Assembly (NCBI GenBank): GCA_045587445.1
Contig: JAZNCH010000002.1
Coordinates: 43,549-107,548, forward strand
Direction of reading: 5' to 3'
Length of the DNA stretch: 64,000 bases
From: RGIG1995 sp045587445
GTDB taxonomy: Bacteria > Bacillota > Clostridia > Oscillospirales > CAG-272
The notes beneath the pieces were generated by a model. The model had not been told where the DNA came from. It made no database searches and saw only the letters and a list, made by a program, of their open reading frames with translations. This document shows, in pieces, positions 8,328 to 16,911 of this stretch; position 1 is the stretch's first letter; every line of letters begins with the position of its first letter. Position numbers and translations under genes: made by a program.

Positions 8328-8537
8328 ATGAACATTTATCCTCGTATTAAGGACTTGAGAGAAGATTTTGACAAAACGCAAAAAGAAATAGCCCTCTTCT
8401 TAAAAATGCAACCAACAGTATATCAAAGATACGAAAGAGGGGAAAGAGAAATACCTCTTTGGGCAGCAATAGAATTAGCTCGATATTACAAAGTATCTCT
8501 TGATTATCTTGTAGGAAATTCGAATAATAAAAACTAA
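8328..8537 (+). CDS. Small XRE/Cro-type HTH regulator
   Basis: The 69-residue protein is little more than one HTH_3 domain: IKDLREDFDKTQKEIALFL, then the recognition region QPTVYQRYERGEREIPLW and the closing helix YYKVSLDYLVG. The ATG at 8328 has GGAGG upstream; the longer frame would translate the operators. Such Cro-like proteins bind DNA as dimers. The two perfect AACACCA/TGGTGTT palindromes immediately upstream are the obvious binding sites, implying autoregulation and control of the divergent DUF6809 gene. No phage gene is nearby. Confidence 0.88.
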   Translation: MNIYPRIKDLREDFDKTQKEIALFLKMQPTVYQRYERGEREIPLWAAIELARYYKVSLDYLVGNSNNKN

Positions 8538-8632
8538 AACAATTGATATATAACAAAAAACTTCTCCGGTGGGAGAAGCCACAATGTAATACAAAACCAC
8601 CAAACTAATAAGTTACCGTTTTTAACAAAACA

Positions 8633-8663
8633 GAGGGGATATGGGCTTCGCCTATATCCCCTC
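8633..8663 (+). terminator. Long hairpin downstream of the XRE gene
   Basis: The arms GAGGGGATATGGGC and GCCTATATCCCCTC (8650-8663) enclose a TTC loop with one wobble pair. A smaller CTTCTCC/GGGAGAAG hairpin lies near 8561-8578. T runs are weak, so it may be a structural spacer rather than a terminator. Confidence 0.5.
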
Positions 8664-8674
8664 TTCAACAAAAA

Positions 8675-8699
8675 CCGCGTACGTTTTTCACATACGCGG
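8675..8699. terminator. Bidirectional terminator between the XRE gene and the 106-residue gene
   Basis: CCGCGTACGT and ACATACGCGG pair with one wobble. T-rich tracts flank it on both strands. Confidence 0.75.
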
Positions 8700-8707
8700 A
8701 ATTTTTA

Positions 8708-9028
8708 TTACTTTTCCTCTTTATTTAAGCGGTCGAGCCAGATAAGACCTATATCCATCGCATCAAAGAGTCCGTTTCTGTCAAACTGTTTTACTACTCT
8801 TTCGTGCGGCGGCTTCGTAGTATCTGTGCTAAGTACCTGCAAAATAATCTTGTCGGGTACTTCAACGTCATTTCCTTTTTCGTCTTTTACAGTCTTGTTG
8901 CTCAAAACCATCATAAACAATACGTATTTATCGGACATACTTCCGTAACAGAATGTATTTCCCTCTCTCAAAAGGGGCTTTCCTCTGAATATCAAATTCT
9001 GTCCTTCAACAAACTTAGCTTCTGCCAT
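8708..9028 (-). CDS. Hypothetical protein, 106 residues
   Basis: I do not recognise this family. The product is soluble, has no signal peptide or membrane segment, and reads as a compact beta-rich domain (GQNLIFRGKPLLREGNTFCY, DKYVLFMMVLSNK, PDKIILQVLSTD) ending in an acidic helix with WLDRLNKEEK. A strong AAGGAGG site and a near-perfect promoter show that it is a real, well-expressed gene. It is monocistronic, between tmcAL and a terminator. Confidence 0.75.
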   Translation of the reverse strand: MAEAKFVEGQNLIFRGKPLLREGNTFCYGSMSDKYVLFMMVLSNKTVKDEKGNDVEVPDKIILQVLSTDTTKPPHERVVKQFDRNGLFDAMDIGLIWLDRLNKEEK

Positions 9029-9072
9029 ATATTTTCGCCTCCTTGGACATTCTCATAATCATTATTACATAT

Positions 9073-9101
9073 ATAATACTACAAATTCACCGTTATGTCA
9101 A
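9073..9101 (-). promoter_or_regulatory. Promoter of the 106-residue gene
   Basis: TTGACA and TATTAT are separated by 17 bases on the minus strand, about 45 bases before the start. Confidence 0.75.
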
Positions 9102-9191
9102 GAATATGCCAAAATCAACCTAACGCATTTTTATAGCTTTGTCAATTTCATCTTTATTCAGCGTAAGATTGATAATCTTTATTCGATATAC

Positions 9192-10340
9192 TCATATTTG
9201 AGCAGCTATATACGGTTTCTTTTTCAAAAATTCGTCGGCACTTTTTGTCTTTTCGCACATAAGCGTAAGCAAATTTTCTGCCGCAAGATTAAATTCTGCC
9301 TGTTTTCTTGCGTCCTCTGCCGCCCTTTTATAGTGCGATGGCTTGGTAAATATTTCGATACTCCCCTCTTTTTGTATCCTTCTTACAAGCTTCCTGCCTT
9401 GGTCGTTACACGCTAAAACTTGTGTATATTGGGGAAGTGTCTTCAGCATATCGGTATATACTCCTGTCATACCGTGAAGTATGCACCGCCTTATTTTTGC
9501 GTTGGTATATGATTTGCCGGACAATTTCGAAATAAGCTCAGTCAAACATACGCTTTCCTTTGCCGCTTTGACCAGTCTTTCGGCAATTCCATTAGTCATT
9601 CCCTCGTATTTTTCAAGAGCTTTCGGGTTTGCATTTCTGTAAAAAGCAAGTATAGCTTTTTCGGCATATCCAATACCGTATTTGTCCTGTCTCTCAAAAA
9701 GTAAGGCTACATCGTTCGGTATCATATCAAAGCTATTTTCTTCCCATATTCGCTTTCGCGTTTCCGTTGCTGAAAAACCAACCTCGCGTTTATATGTTAC
9801 GGGAATAATACTGCTGTTCAGCTTTTTCAAAGCACTTATATATTCTACACCCAATATGTCGTTAGGTTTTACCGCAATAGATTCACCGTACAGCCTCTTA
9901 TACACGTCTCCACGCAAAGATGCAAAAGGTTTATCTTTGTTTTTCTTGTCTTCTCTTGCATTTTTCATTATAAGGTCAAATTCGTCCGACAATAATCTTT
10001 CGCTTATCTGCGACAGCAAATCTATGTCTCCCGATTCACTTCCAAAACAAATCTCGTCAACAACGCCGAGTGAGTTTGCAATACACACTCCGCCAAAGGC
10101 AAAATGCTCCGCCGCCGAGCAAGAATAGGGGTATGGCAGTTCAAGTACAAGGTCAGCACCGGATTTCACAGCCGCTTCAGCTCTGATATACTTATCATAT
10201 ATTGCCGCTTCTCCGCGCTGAACAAAACCGCCGCTCATTATGCATATAATGTCGTTTCCCTTTTGCTTGACAGCGTCAATTTGCACTTTGTGTCCGCAAT
10301 GAAAGGGGTTATATTCGCAAATTATAGCCGTTGTTTTCAT
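9192..10340 (-). CDS. tmcAL: tRNA(Met) cytidine acetate ligase TmcAL (YlbM family)
   Basis: TmcAL makes N4-acetylcytidine at the wobble base of elongator tRNA-Met, using acetate and ATP through an acetyl-adenylate. The 382-residue protein starts with the family signature IICEYNPFHCGH, whose HxGH is a nucleotidyltransferase motif. It continues with MSGGFVQRGEAAIYDKYIRAEAA and LVLELPYPYSCSAAEHFA. A C-terminal RNA-binding helical part follows. It is divergent from ackA, which handles acetate and acetyl phosphate; such neighbours recur in Clostridia. The Shine-Dalgarno is weak. Confidence 0.92.
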   Translation of the reverse strand: MKTTAIICEYNPFHCGHKVQIDAVKQKGNDIICIMSGGFVQRGEAAIYDKYIRAEAAVKSGADLVLELPYPYSCSAAEHFAFGGVCIANSLGVVDEICFGSESGDIDLLSQISERLLSDEFDLIMKNAREDKKNKDKPFASLRGDVYKRLYGESIAVKPNDILGVEYISALKKLNSSIIPVTYKREVGFSATETRKRIWEENSFDMIPNDVALLFERQDKYGIGYAEKAILAFYRNANPKALEKYEGMTNGIAERLVKAAKESVCLTELISKLSGKSYTNAKIRRCILHGMTGVYTDMLKTLPQYTQVLACNDQGRKLVRRIQKEGSIEIFTKPSHYKRAAEDARKQAEFNLAAENLLTLMCEKTKSADEFLKKKPYIAAQI

Positions 10341-10398
10341 ATTATTGATTATTTTTTTCCTTATAATTTCTTTTTTTATGAAAAATGTCTTTAATGTC

Positions 10399-10427
10399 TT
10401 GCATTTTTTTAGAAAATACTGTAAAAT
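10399..10427 (+). promoter_or_regulatory. Promoter of ackA
   Basis: TTGCAT and TAAAAT are separated by 17 bases, leaving an 80-base leader before ackA. Confidence 0.55.
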
Positions 10428-10506
10428 AAGATGATTACAGTTTATTATACCATACTTTTGAAAAAATAAAAATACTTTTTCATAAATTTTTTGGAGGTTT
10501 TACAAA

Positions 10507-11709
10507 ATGAATGTACTTGTTGTAAACGCAGGAAGTTCCTCTCTTAAGTATCAGCTTTTTGATACAAGCAAAAACGCAGTTCTCGCAAAGGGTATTTGCG
10601 AAAGAATCGGTATCGGCGGTAAAATTGAGCACAAAATCGACGACCGTAAGTATACAGAAGAAACACCTATCCCCAATCACACGGTTGCAACTCAGCTTGT
10701 TATTAAGTATCTTACTGATGCGGAAATGGGTTGTGTTAAGAGCATGAGCGAAATTGAAGCAGTTGGTCATAGAATCGTACACGGCGGCGAATATTTCTCT
10801 GAGTCTATGCTTCTCACAGACGAAACTCTTGAAAAGCTTGAACTCTGCCGCGACCTCGCCCCCCTTCACACAGGTGCTCACATTATGGGTATTCAGGGTT
10901 GTCTTGAAGCTATGCCCGGTGTTCCCCAAGTTCTCGTATTCGACACAGCTTTCCACCAGACAATGAGCAAGCAGGCTTATATGTACGGTCTTCCCTACGA
11001 AATGTACGAAAAGTACCACGTTCGCCGTTACGGTGCTCACGGTACCTCTCACAGATACGTTGCTGCTGAAGCTGCAAAGCTTCTCGACAAGCCCGTTGAA
11101 GAAACAAAAATTATCACTTGCCATATCGGTAACGGTTCTTCAATTTCTGCCGTTAAGGGCGGTAAGTGCATAGACACAAGTATGGGCTTTACTCCTCTTG
11201 CAGGTATCCTTATGGGTACTCGTTGCGGTGATATAGACCCCGCTATCGTTACTTACATTATGAAGAACGAAGGCTTCACCCCCGACGAAATGAGCGACTA
11301 TATGAACAAGAAGTGCGGTTTCCTCGGTCTTTCCGGTATATCCTCCGATGCCCGCGACATTGAAGCCGCTATCCTCGAAGGCAACGAAAGAGCTGAACTC
11401 GCAGCTACAACTCTTGCATATCAGATCAAGAGATACATCGGCGCTTACACAGCAGCTATGGACGGTGTTGATGCAGTTATCTTCACAGCAGGTATGGGTG
11501 AAAACAACCCCGAACTCCGCGAAAGAGTTTGCACAGACCTCGAAAACTTCGGCATTAAGCTTGACCTTGAGCTTAATGCGAAGACAAAGGTTCAGCCCAA
11601 CAACGTACTCATTTCTACTCCCGATTCCAAGATTAAGGTTTACGTTATTCCTACAAACGAAGAGCTCGTTATCGCATCTGATACAGAAAAAATCGTTAAG
11701 GCTCTTTAA
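10507..11709 (+). CDS. ackA: Acetate kinase
   Basis: AckA interconverts acetyl phosphate plus ADP and acetate plus ATP, the ATP-yielding last step of acetate fermentation. The 400-residue protein has the ASKHA signature NAGSSSLKYQLFD at residues 5-17, the GHRIVHGGE segment, HIGNGSSI for phosphate binding and FTAGMGENN near the C-terminus. A TTTTTTGGAGG-type site precedes the ATG. The usual partner pta is not adjacent. Codon use is strongly biased to C-ending codons, typical of highly expressed genes. Confidence 0.97.
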   Translation: MNVLVVNAGSSSLKYQLFDTSKNAVLAKGICERIGIGGKIEHKIDDRKYTEETPIPNHTVATQLVIKYLTDAEMGCVKSMSEIEAVGHRIVHGGEYFSESMLLTDETLEKLELCRDLAPLHTGAHIMGIQGCLEAMPGVPQVLVFDTAFHQTMSKQAYMYGLPYEMYEKYHVRRYGAHGTSHRYVAAEAAKLLDKPVEETKIITCHIGNGSSISAVKGGKCIDTSMGFTPLAGILMGTRCGDIDPAIVTYIMKNEGFTPDEMSDYMNKKCGFLGLSGISSDARDIEAAILEGNERAELAATTLAYQIKRYIGAYTAAMDGVDAVIFTAGMGENNPELRERVCTDLENFGIKLDLELNAKTKVQPNNVLISTPDSKIKVYVIPTNEELVIASDTEKIVKAL

Positions 11710-11727
11710 TCTAAATCCAATAATTTT

Positions 11728-11766
11728 AAAGTTCCGCTTGTGTAAAACCTCAAGCGGAACTTTTTT
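11728..11766 (+). terminator. ackA terminator
   Basis: AAAGTTCCGCTTG and CAAGCGGAACTTT pair perfectly over 13 bases and are followed by a T run. Confidence 0.9.
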
Positions 11767-11784
11767 GCTAAAAACAGCACATAC

Positions 11785-11813
11785 TTGCATTATCTTTGAA
11801 TATATGTTATAAT
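11785..11813 (+). promoter_or_regulatory. Promoter of the O-antigen-ligase-like gene
   Basis: TTGCAT and TATAAT are separated by 17 bases, about 50 bases upstream of the ATG. Confidence 0.7.
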
Positions 11814-11865
11814 ACCGAAAAACTTTTACTCCATTTATTATAAAAAGCACCGAGGTATATAAAAA

Positions 11866-13533
11866 ATGAAAGACAATACAAGACAAATCAGCTTTCTCTC
11901 TATTGCCTTTTTCGCTTCCCTTTTTTGCACAGGAATATTTCACGAATATCTTTCCTGCCTTATGTCATTATTCTTGGCATCGTGGCTTTTTGTTAACCAT
12001 CTTCGCAAAAACAACACGGTTTTTTACTTAAACCTTACAACCGTTAGCTTTGTACTTATTATTCTTTTTTATGGCTTGACTGCATTTTGGGCGGTAGATT
12101 CGGGTATGGCATTTATAGGCTTTTTAAAATATCTTCCTCTTTTACTTTTCGCAATATCACTTATGCAAACAGAAGAAAAAGAGAATATGCTCTACCTTTT
12201 GCCCTATGCAGTTACTTTAATGACCGTATTGTCTGCCGGCTTAGCTCAAATACCGCTTCTTGATGACTATTTTCTCCTTGCGGGAAGACTCAGCGGTTTT
12301 CTGCAATATCCAAACACGTTTGCAATTCTCGTTTTAGTTGCCGAATTACTGCTTCTAAGCAAAGAAAAAATAAAGTACTATGACCTGATTTGTATTGCTC
12401 TGCTTGTTGTCGGTCTTATATATACAGGCAGCCGCACTGTATTGGTTATAGCAGTTATTTCAAATATAACTACCGTTCTTTTTACAAAATCCAAAAGATT
12501 TATATTTTTCTCTATTCTTGCACTTCTTTCGGGCGGATTTATCGCAGTAGTTTTTTTAATTGCAACCGAAAACACTCATATCGTTGAACGATTACTGAAT
12601 ATTACATTTAAAGAAAGCACTTTTGTCGGCAGATTCCTTTATTACATTGATGCGTTGCCCGTTATACTGAAAAATCCATTCGGTATCGGTTATATGGGTT
12701 ACTGCTATATGCAACCGTCTTTCCAAAGCGGTGTTTATTCTACGGCATTTATCCACAACGATTTTTTACAGCTTATGTTAGATATAGGTTGGATTCCCTC
12801 GCTTTTATTTGGTTTCGTTATCTTAAAAAGAATTTTTGGAAAGTGTACAAGCAAAGCACACAGAATTATTTTGTCAACGTTACTTTTACACAGTATGTTT
12901 GATTTTAATTTGCAGTTCTTATCGGTTTTCTTTATATACATTCTGTTTTTTGAAATTAATTCGGGAAAGAAATTCGATATATCGGGCAAAAAGTGGCTGA
13001 TATGTGCTTTAACATCGGTTATAGCCTGCGTATCTCTTTATATGGGAACGTCGTTGTTGCTTTACAGAATTGGTCAGTATGATACGTCGTACGCTATGTA
13101 TCCGTATAACCCTAATACCGAATCGGCTATTTTGATAAATTCAGAAGATATAGAAACAGCCAACTCTATTGCAACAAAAACACAGAAAAGAAATAAGTAT
13201 TTGTTACTTGCATACAGCGTGAAAGCTCGTTATTCCTACAGCAAAGGAGACTTTACAACGCTTATAAAACTAAAAAACAAAACCTTTGAAATTGCACCAT
13301 TCGTCTATGAAGAATACGAAGAATATGCACGTATGCTTATAAATGGCATAACTCACTATAGACAGTCGGGTGATACACAAAACGAACAAATATGTATTGA
13401 CGAGCTGAAAGCGATTCCAAAAAGGCTTGACGCTTTGAACGAAAAACTCAGCTCTCTCGGCAAAAAAATAAAAGACCAACCGCAAACACAATTACCCGAA
13501 GTACTACTTGAATACATTGAAAGTATAGAATGA
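11866..13533 (+). CDS. O-antigen ligase / polymerase-like membrane protein (Wzy_C type)
   Basis: This 555-residue protein has about 11 hydrophobic segments in its first 400 residues, with the Wzy_C region showing YTGSRT and, in a long extracellular loop, AFIHNDFLQLMLDIGW. Both patterns are typical of O-antigen ligase/polymerase proteins (PF04932). Residues about 410-555 form a soluble, helix-rich tail resembling the TPR-like tails of some bacterial homologues. In Gram-positives such proteins polymerise or transfer surface glycans. No glycosyltransferase or flippase gene is nearby, so substrate and partners are unknown. It has its own promoter and terminator. Confidence 0.82.
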   Translation: MKDNTRQISFLSIAFFASLFCTGIFHEYLSCLMSLFLASWLFVNHLRKNNTVFYLNLTTVSFVLIILFYGLTAFWAVDSGMAFIGFLKYLPLLLFAISLMQTEEKENMLYLLPYAVTLMTVLSAGLAQIPLLDDYFLLAGRLSGFLQYPNTFAILVLVAELLLLSKEKIKYYDLICIALLVVGLIYTGSRTVLVIAVISNITTVLFTKSKRFIFFSILALLSGGFIAVVFLIATENTHIVERLLNITFKESTFVGRFLYYIDALPVILKNPFGIGYMGYCYMQPSFQSGVYSTAFIHNDFLQLMLDIGWIPSLLFGFVILKRIFGKCTSKAHRIILSTLLLHSMFDFNLQFLSVFFIYILFFEINSGKKFDISGKKWLICALTSVIACVSLYMGTSLLLYRIGQYDTSYAMYPYNPNTESAILINSEDIETANSIATKTQKRNKYLLLAYSVKARYSYSKGDFTTLIKLKNKTFEIAPFVYEEYEEYARMLINGITHYRQSGDTQNEQICIDELKAIPKRLDALNEKLSSLGKKIKDQPQTQLPEVLLEYIESIE

Positions 13534-13540
13534 AACAAAC

Positions 13541-13575
13541 AGAGCACACGATTTTCCGTGTGCTCTATGTTTTTC
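13541..13575. terminator. Terminator shared by the ligase-like gene and spoVS
   Basis: AGAGCACACG and CGTGTGCTCT form a perfect 10-base stem, with T-rich sequence on both sides. Confidence 0.8.
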
Positions 13576-13585
13576 CATAACAAAA

Positions 13586-13846
13586 TTATCTTATACTAAC
13601 CTGAAGTTTAATCGCCGTTCTAACATCTTCATTTATTATTACCTCAGAAAAGTGGGGTATGCATACAAGCTCAATCCCCGAGGGAGCAAGGAATCCTCTC
13701 GCTATTGCAATAGCTTTTACCGCCTGATTAACGGCACCGGCGCCTACAGCCTGCAATTCCGCTTCCTTCTGTTCGTTTATAACACCAGCCAAAGCTCCCG
13801 CAACCAAATTCGGATTTGACTTTGACGATACCTTCAAAATCTCCAT
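13586..13846 (-). CDS. spoVS: Stage V sporulation protein S
   Basis: SpoVS is a small Alba-like DNA/RNA-binding protein needed for normal spore development in Bacillus. The 86-residue sequence matches the family end to end: EILKVSSKSNPNLVAGALAG, GAGAVNQAVKAIAIARGFLAP and an IPHFSEVIINEDVRTAIKL tail. It follows ymdB as in the conserved rny-ymdB-spoVS order, but a terminator overlapping the ymdB stop and its own promoter (13931-13959) suggest separate expression. Confidence 0.95.
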   Translation of the reverse strand: MEILKVSSKSNPNLVAGALAGVINEQKEAELQAVGAGAVNQAVKAIAIARGFLAPSGIELVCIPHFSEVIINEDVRTAIKLQVSIR

Positions 13847-13930
13847 ATAATATATTCTCGCTTTCGTTTCTTAAATTAGTACGTATATATGTAAACAAAG
13901 TTATCTTCATCTATAAAACGTAACTATTAC

Positions 13931-13959
13931 ATTATATGGTATCACATTGTGTTTTGCAA
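13931..13959 (-). promoter_or_regulatory. Promoter of spoVS
   Basis: TTGCAA and TATAAT are separated by 17 bases on the minus strand. The leader to the spoVS start is about 85 bases. Confidence 0.65.
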
Positions 13960-14000
13960 AGCGTTTTGTGTTTTTTTAAAAAAACTTGCAAAAGTTAAAA

Positions 14001-14020
14001 AGTGAGGTCAAAACCTCACT
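14001..14020 (-). terminator. Terminator overlapping the ymdB stop codon
   Basis: AGTGAGGT and ACCTCACT form a hairpin whose strand contains the last ymdB codons and the TGA. On the minus strand a TTTTT run follows at once. Confidence 0.75.
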
Positions 14021-14787
14021 CTTTTTATTGTTTTTGCCTTTATTGCTTGATTTCCCGACGTGTCAAACTCAAATATGACCCCGTTATACTCAATATCTCC
14101 GTCTGCAAACTCAAAGCGAAGAGGCATTTTCGTTCTCATCTTTTCAATTATTATTTCGGATTTTACTCCTAAAATAGAATTTTGCGGACCGCACATGCCA
14201 AGGTCGGTTATATATGCAGTTCCCTGCGGTAAAATTTGCTCATCTGCCGTTTGAACATGGGTGTGTGTACCGAATATTCCGCTTATTCTGCCGTCAAAAT
14301 ATCTTGCCAAGGCGTATTTTTCTCCGGTAGCCTCTGCGTGTATATCAAGTAAGCTTATATCATACTTCCCTTTTTGACTTTCGAGACACTTTTCAACAGT
14401 TTTGAACGGACAATCAAGACTCTCCATATATACCGTCCCCGATACGTTCATAACAAGCACACGATAACCGTCGCAGTCGGCTATAGTATATCCGTTACCC
14501 GCGCATTCTCCGGGAAAATTCATTGGTCTGACTATATTTTTGCTTAATTCTAAAAATGGACGGAGTGAATTTTTTTGCCATATATGGTTTCCTCCCGTTA
14601 TAACGTCAACGCCGTAATCAAGCAACATTTGCGCAGCATCCGCCTCAAGTCCGTTTCCGCGACTTGCGTTCTCGCCGTTTGCCACCACAAAATTTATCTT
14701 TTCTCTCTTTCTGTAGTCCCAGAGCTTCGTTTTTAGCCCTTCGACCGCCCCCGGACTTACTATGTCGCCCAATGCCAAAATTTTCAT
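14008..14787 (-). CDS. ymdB: YmdB-type 2',3'-cyclic nucleotide phosphodiesterase
   Basis: YmdB is a metallophosphoesterase that, in Bacillus, cleaves 2',3'-cAMP and affects biofilm and motility switching. The 259-residue product has all metal-binding motifs: LALGDIVSPGA with D8, NGENASRGNG, GGNHIWQ, LDIHAEATGEK and GTHTHVQTAD. ATG at 14787 has an AGAAAGGT site upstream; an in-frame ATG 17 codons earlier lacks one. It sits downstream of rny, with a hairpin between them. Confidence 0.93.
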   Translation of the reverse strand: MKILALGDIVSPGAVEGLKTKLWDYRKREKINFVVANGENASRGNGLEADAAQMLLDYGVDVITGGNHIWQKNSLRPFLELSKNIVRPMNFPGECAGNGYTIADCDGYRVLVMNVSGTVYMESLDCPFKTVEKCLESQKGKYDISLLDIHAEATGEKYALARYFDGRISGIFGTHTHVQTADEQILPQGTAYITDLGMCGPQNSILGVKSEIIIEKMRTKMPLRFEFADGDIEYNGVIFEFDTSGNQAIKAKTIKRVRF

Positions 14788-14834
14788 TTTTTCTACCTTT
14801 CTATTATATGGACATTTTGCCATATATAACAATA

Positions 14835-14869
14835 TCACAATCCGTATGTTTTATCCATACGGACTGTGA
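14835..14869 (-). terminator. Hairpin between rny and ymdB
   Basis: TCACAATCCGTATG and CATACGGACTGTGA pair with one mismatch. The T tract is poor, so it could be an attenuator or processing site rather than a full stop. Confidence 0.45.
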
Positions 14870-14977
14870 TACTGTAAAATTCATATAAATATATATCAAA
14901 CGGTATACCCGTTTATTCGTTTCGAATTTGTTCTATATAAATATATGTGAAAATTGTGTCTACCACAATGATGAAGA

Positions 14978-16522
14978 TTACTTCGCATACTCGATAGCAC
15001 GGTTTTCTCTAATTACGTGAATCTTGATCTGACCGGGATATTCAAGATTTTCTTCAATCTTCTTTACTACATCCCTTGCTATAAGTACCATCTGCTCGTC
15101 ATTCACTTCGTTGGGTTTAACCATTATACGAACCTCGCGGCCTGCCTGAATTGCATAAGACTTTTCAACACCGTTGAAGCTGTTTGCAATTTCTTCAAGC
15201 TTCTGAAGTCTCTTGATGTAATTTTCAAGGTCTTCGCGGCGAGCTCCCGGTCTTGCCGCAGATATTGCATCTGCCGCCTGTACTATCATCGCTATAATAG
15301 TACGTGGTTCAACGTCGTTGTGATGAGCCTCGATAGCGTGAATAATTTCTTTATTTTCTTTGTACTTCTTGGCGAGATCAACTCCCAATTGAACGTGTGA
15401 ACCTTCAACCTCTTGTGTAAGTACCTTACCAATGTCGTGGAGCAAGCCCGCTCTCTTTGCAAGAGTGCTGTCTACGCCAATCTCATCAGCTATCATACCG
15501 GAAAGATGAGCAACCTCAATGGAGTGGCGGAGTACGTTCTGTCCGTAGCTTGTACGGTATTTGAGTCTACCGAGCAGCTTAACAAGTTCGTTGTTAAGTC
15601 CATGAACTCCTGTCTCAAATATCGCCTTTTCTCCCGCCTGCTTAATGGTGTTATCTACTTCCTTACGAGCCTTTTCTACCGTTTCCTCAATTCTTGCAGG
15701 ATGTATTCTTCCGTCGGAAATGAGTTTTTCCAGCGTAATTCTCGCAATTTCTCTTCTGATCGGGTCAAATCCCGAAAGGGTTATCGCTTCAGGGGTATCA
15801 TCTATTATAAGATCAACTCCCGTAAGCGTCTCAATCGCACGAATGTTTCTGCCTTCTCGACCTATAATTCTTCCCTTCATATCGTCATTGGGAAGAGGAA
15901 CAACGGATACCGTAGTTTCGGATACATGGTCTGCCGCGCATCTCTGAATTGCAAGTGAAATAATATTTCTCGCCTTGTCGTCAGCCTCTTCTTTAAGCTG
16001 ATTTTCGATCTCAACGATTCTCTGCGCCGCTTCGTGTTTAACCTCGTCTTCAATACGCTGTACAAGCTCTTTCTTTGCTTCGGCAGCGCTTATACCGGCA
16101 ATCTGCTCGAGCTTTTCAAGCTGTTGTACTCGCAATTCATCGAGGCGTTCCTTTAATTCTTCGTTTTCCTTAATCTTGCGGTTTAACTGTTCGTCTTTTT
16201 TCTCTAAAGCTTCTGTTTTGCGTTCAAGAGTTTCTTCCTTTGTTACTGCACGGCGTTCAAGTCTGGAAACTTCATTTCTTCTCTCCTTTATCTCACGCTC
16301 AAGCTCATTTCTGGAACGAAGTATCTCTTCTTTTGCTTCAATAAGAGCTTCTTTCTTTTTGGTTTCAGCCACCTTTTCTGCTTCATTTACAATATTCTTG
16401 GCTCTTTCTTCTGCCAAGCCTATCTTAGCTTCGGTAACTTTTTTGCGATATGCAATACCCAAAACCATTCCGACAGCAATACCGACTGCAAGGGCAACGA
16501 TTGCAACTATAGCTTCAATCAT
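14978..16522 (-). CDS. rny: Ribonuclease Y
   Basis: RNase Y is the membrane-anchored endoribonuclease that starts mRNA decay in most Firmicutes. The 514-residue protein has an N-terminal membrane helix (residues 4-25), a long charged coiled coil to about 200, a KH domain with GREGRNIRAIETLTGVDLII, and an HD domain with HSIEVAHLSG and LLHDIGK metal ligands. The ending IKIHVIRENRAIEYAK is typical. The start has a perfect AAGGAGG. A 32-codon membrane microprotein gene lies 26 bases upstream on the same transcript. Confidence 0.97.
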   Translation of the reverse strand: MIEAIVAIVALAVGIAVGMVLGIAYRKKVTEAKIGLAEERAKNIVNEAEKVAETKKKEALIEAKEEILRSRNELEREIKERRNEVSRLERRAVTKEETLERKTEALEKKDEQLNRKIKENEELKERLDELRVQQLEKLEQIAGISAAEAKKELVQRIEDEVKHEAAQRIVEIENQLKEEADDKARNIISLAIQRCAADHVSETTVSVVPLPNDDMKGRIIGREGRNIRAIETLTGVDLIIDDTPEAITLSGFDPIRREIARITLEKLISDGRIHPARIEETVEKARKEVDNTIKQAGEKAIFETGVHGLNNELVKLLGRLKYRTSYGQNVLRHSIEVAHLSGMIADEIGVDSTLAKRAGLLHDIGKVLTQEVEGSHVQLGVDLAKKYKENKEIIHAIEAHHNDVEPRTIIAMIVQAADAISAARPGARREDLENYIKRLQKLEEIANSFNGVEKSYAIQAGREVRIMVKPNEVNDEQMVLIARDVVKKIEENLEYPGQIKIHVIRENRAIEYAK

Positions 16523-16548
16523 AGCAGTGCACCTCCTTAGTCAATATT

Positions 16549-16647
16549 TTATTTTTTACAAGCAAATATAATTATAATACCAACAACACCCAAAACAGCA
16601 GCCACCGCCGAGCCTACAATAAGCATACCAACTATACTGATTGCCAT
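16549..16647 (-). CDS. 32-residue single-span membrane microprotein upstream of rny
   Basis: The product begins MAISIVGMLIVGSAV and is almost entirely one hydrophobic helix ending in Cys-Lys-Lys (CKK), a positive-inside anchor. A strong GGAGG lies 7 bases before the ATG and a consensus promoter (16711-16739) precedes it. The stop is 26 bases before the rny start. I do not recognise a family. The quality of its ribosome-binding site and its hydrophobic, positively ended product argue that it is real. A role with membrane-bound RNase Y is inference from position only. Confidence 0.7.
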   Translation of the reverse strand: MAISIVGMLIVGSAVAAVLGVVGIIIIFACKK

Positions 16648-16710
16648 ACTCAAACCTCCACTGTATTCAGGTATTGTATATTAAACACAACATTTACCCA
16701 TATTACATAT

Positions 16711-16739
16711 ATTTTATACTATAAGAAGCAATATGTCAA
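16711..16739 (-). promoter_or_regulatory. Consensus promoter of the microprotein-rny unit
   Basis: TTGACA and TAAAAT are separated by 17 bases on the minus strand, about 65 bases upstream of the microprotein start. Confidence 0.8.
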
Positions 16740-16882
16740 TAAAATTCCAAAGAAAAATTATATTTACGTATGCAATTCTGCTAAATACGTGAAAATACAC
16801 AACTTGCTCGCTGTATATGTCAAAAATTTTGAATATTTATTGAACAATTTTACCAAAAAAGTATATTATGCACAAAATCCAC

Positions 16883-16911
16883 TTGACACAAAACGAATTT
16901 ATTGGTAAAAT
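16883..16911 (+). promoter_or_regulatory. Promoter of the solute-binding lipoprotein gene
   Basis: TTGACA and TAAAAT are separated by 17 bases, about 65 bases upstream of the ATG at 16976. Confidence 0.75.
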
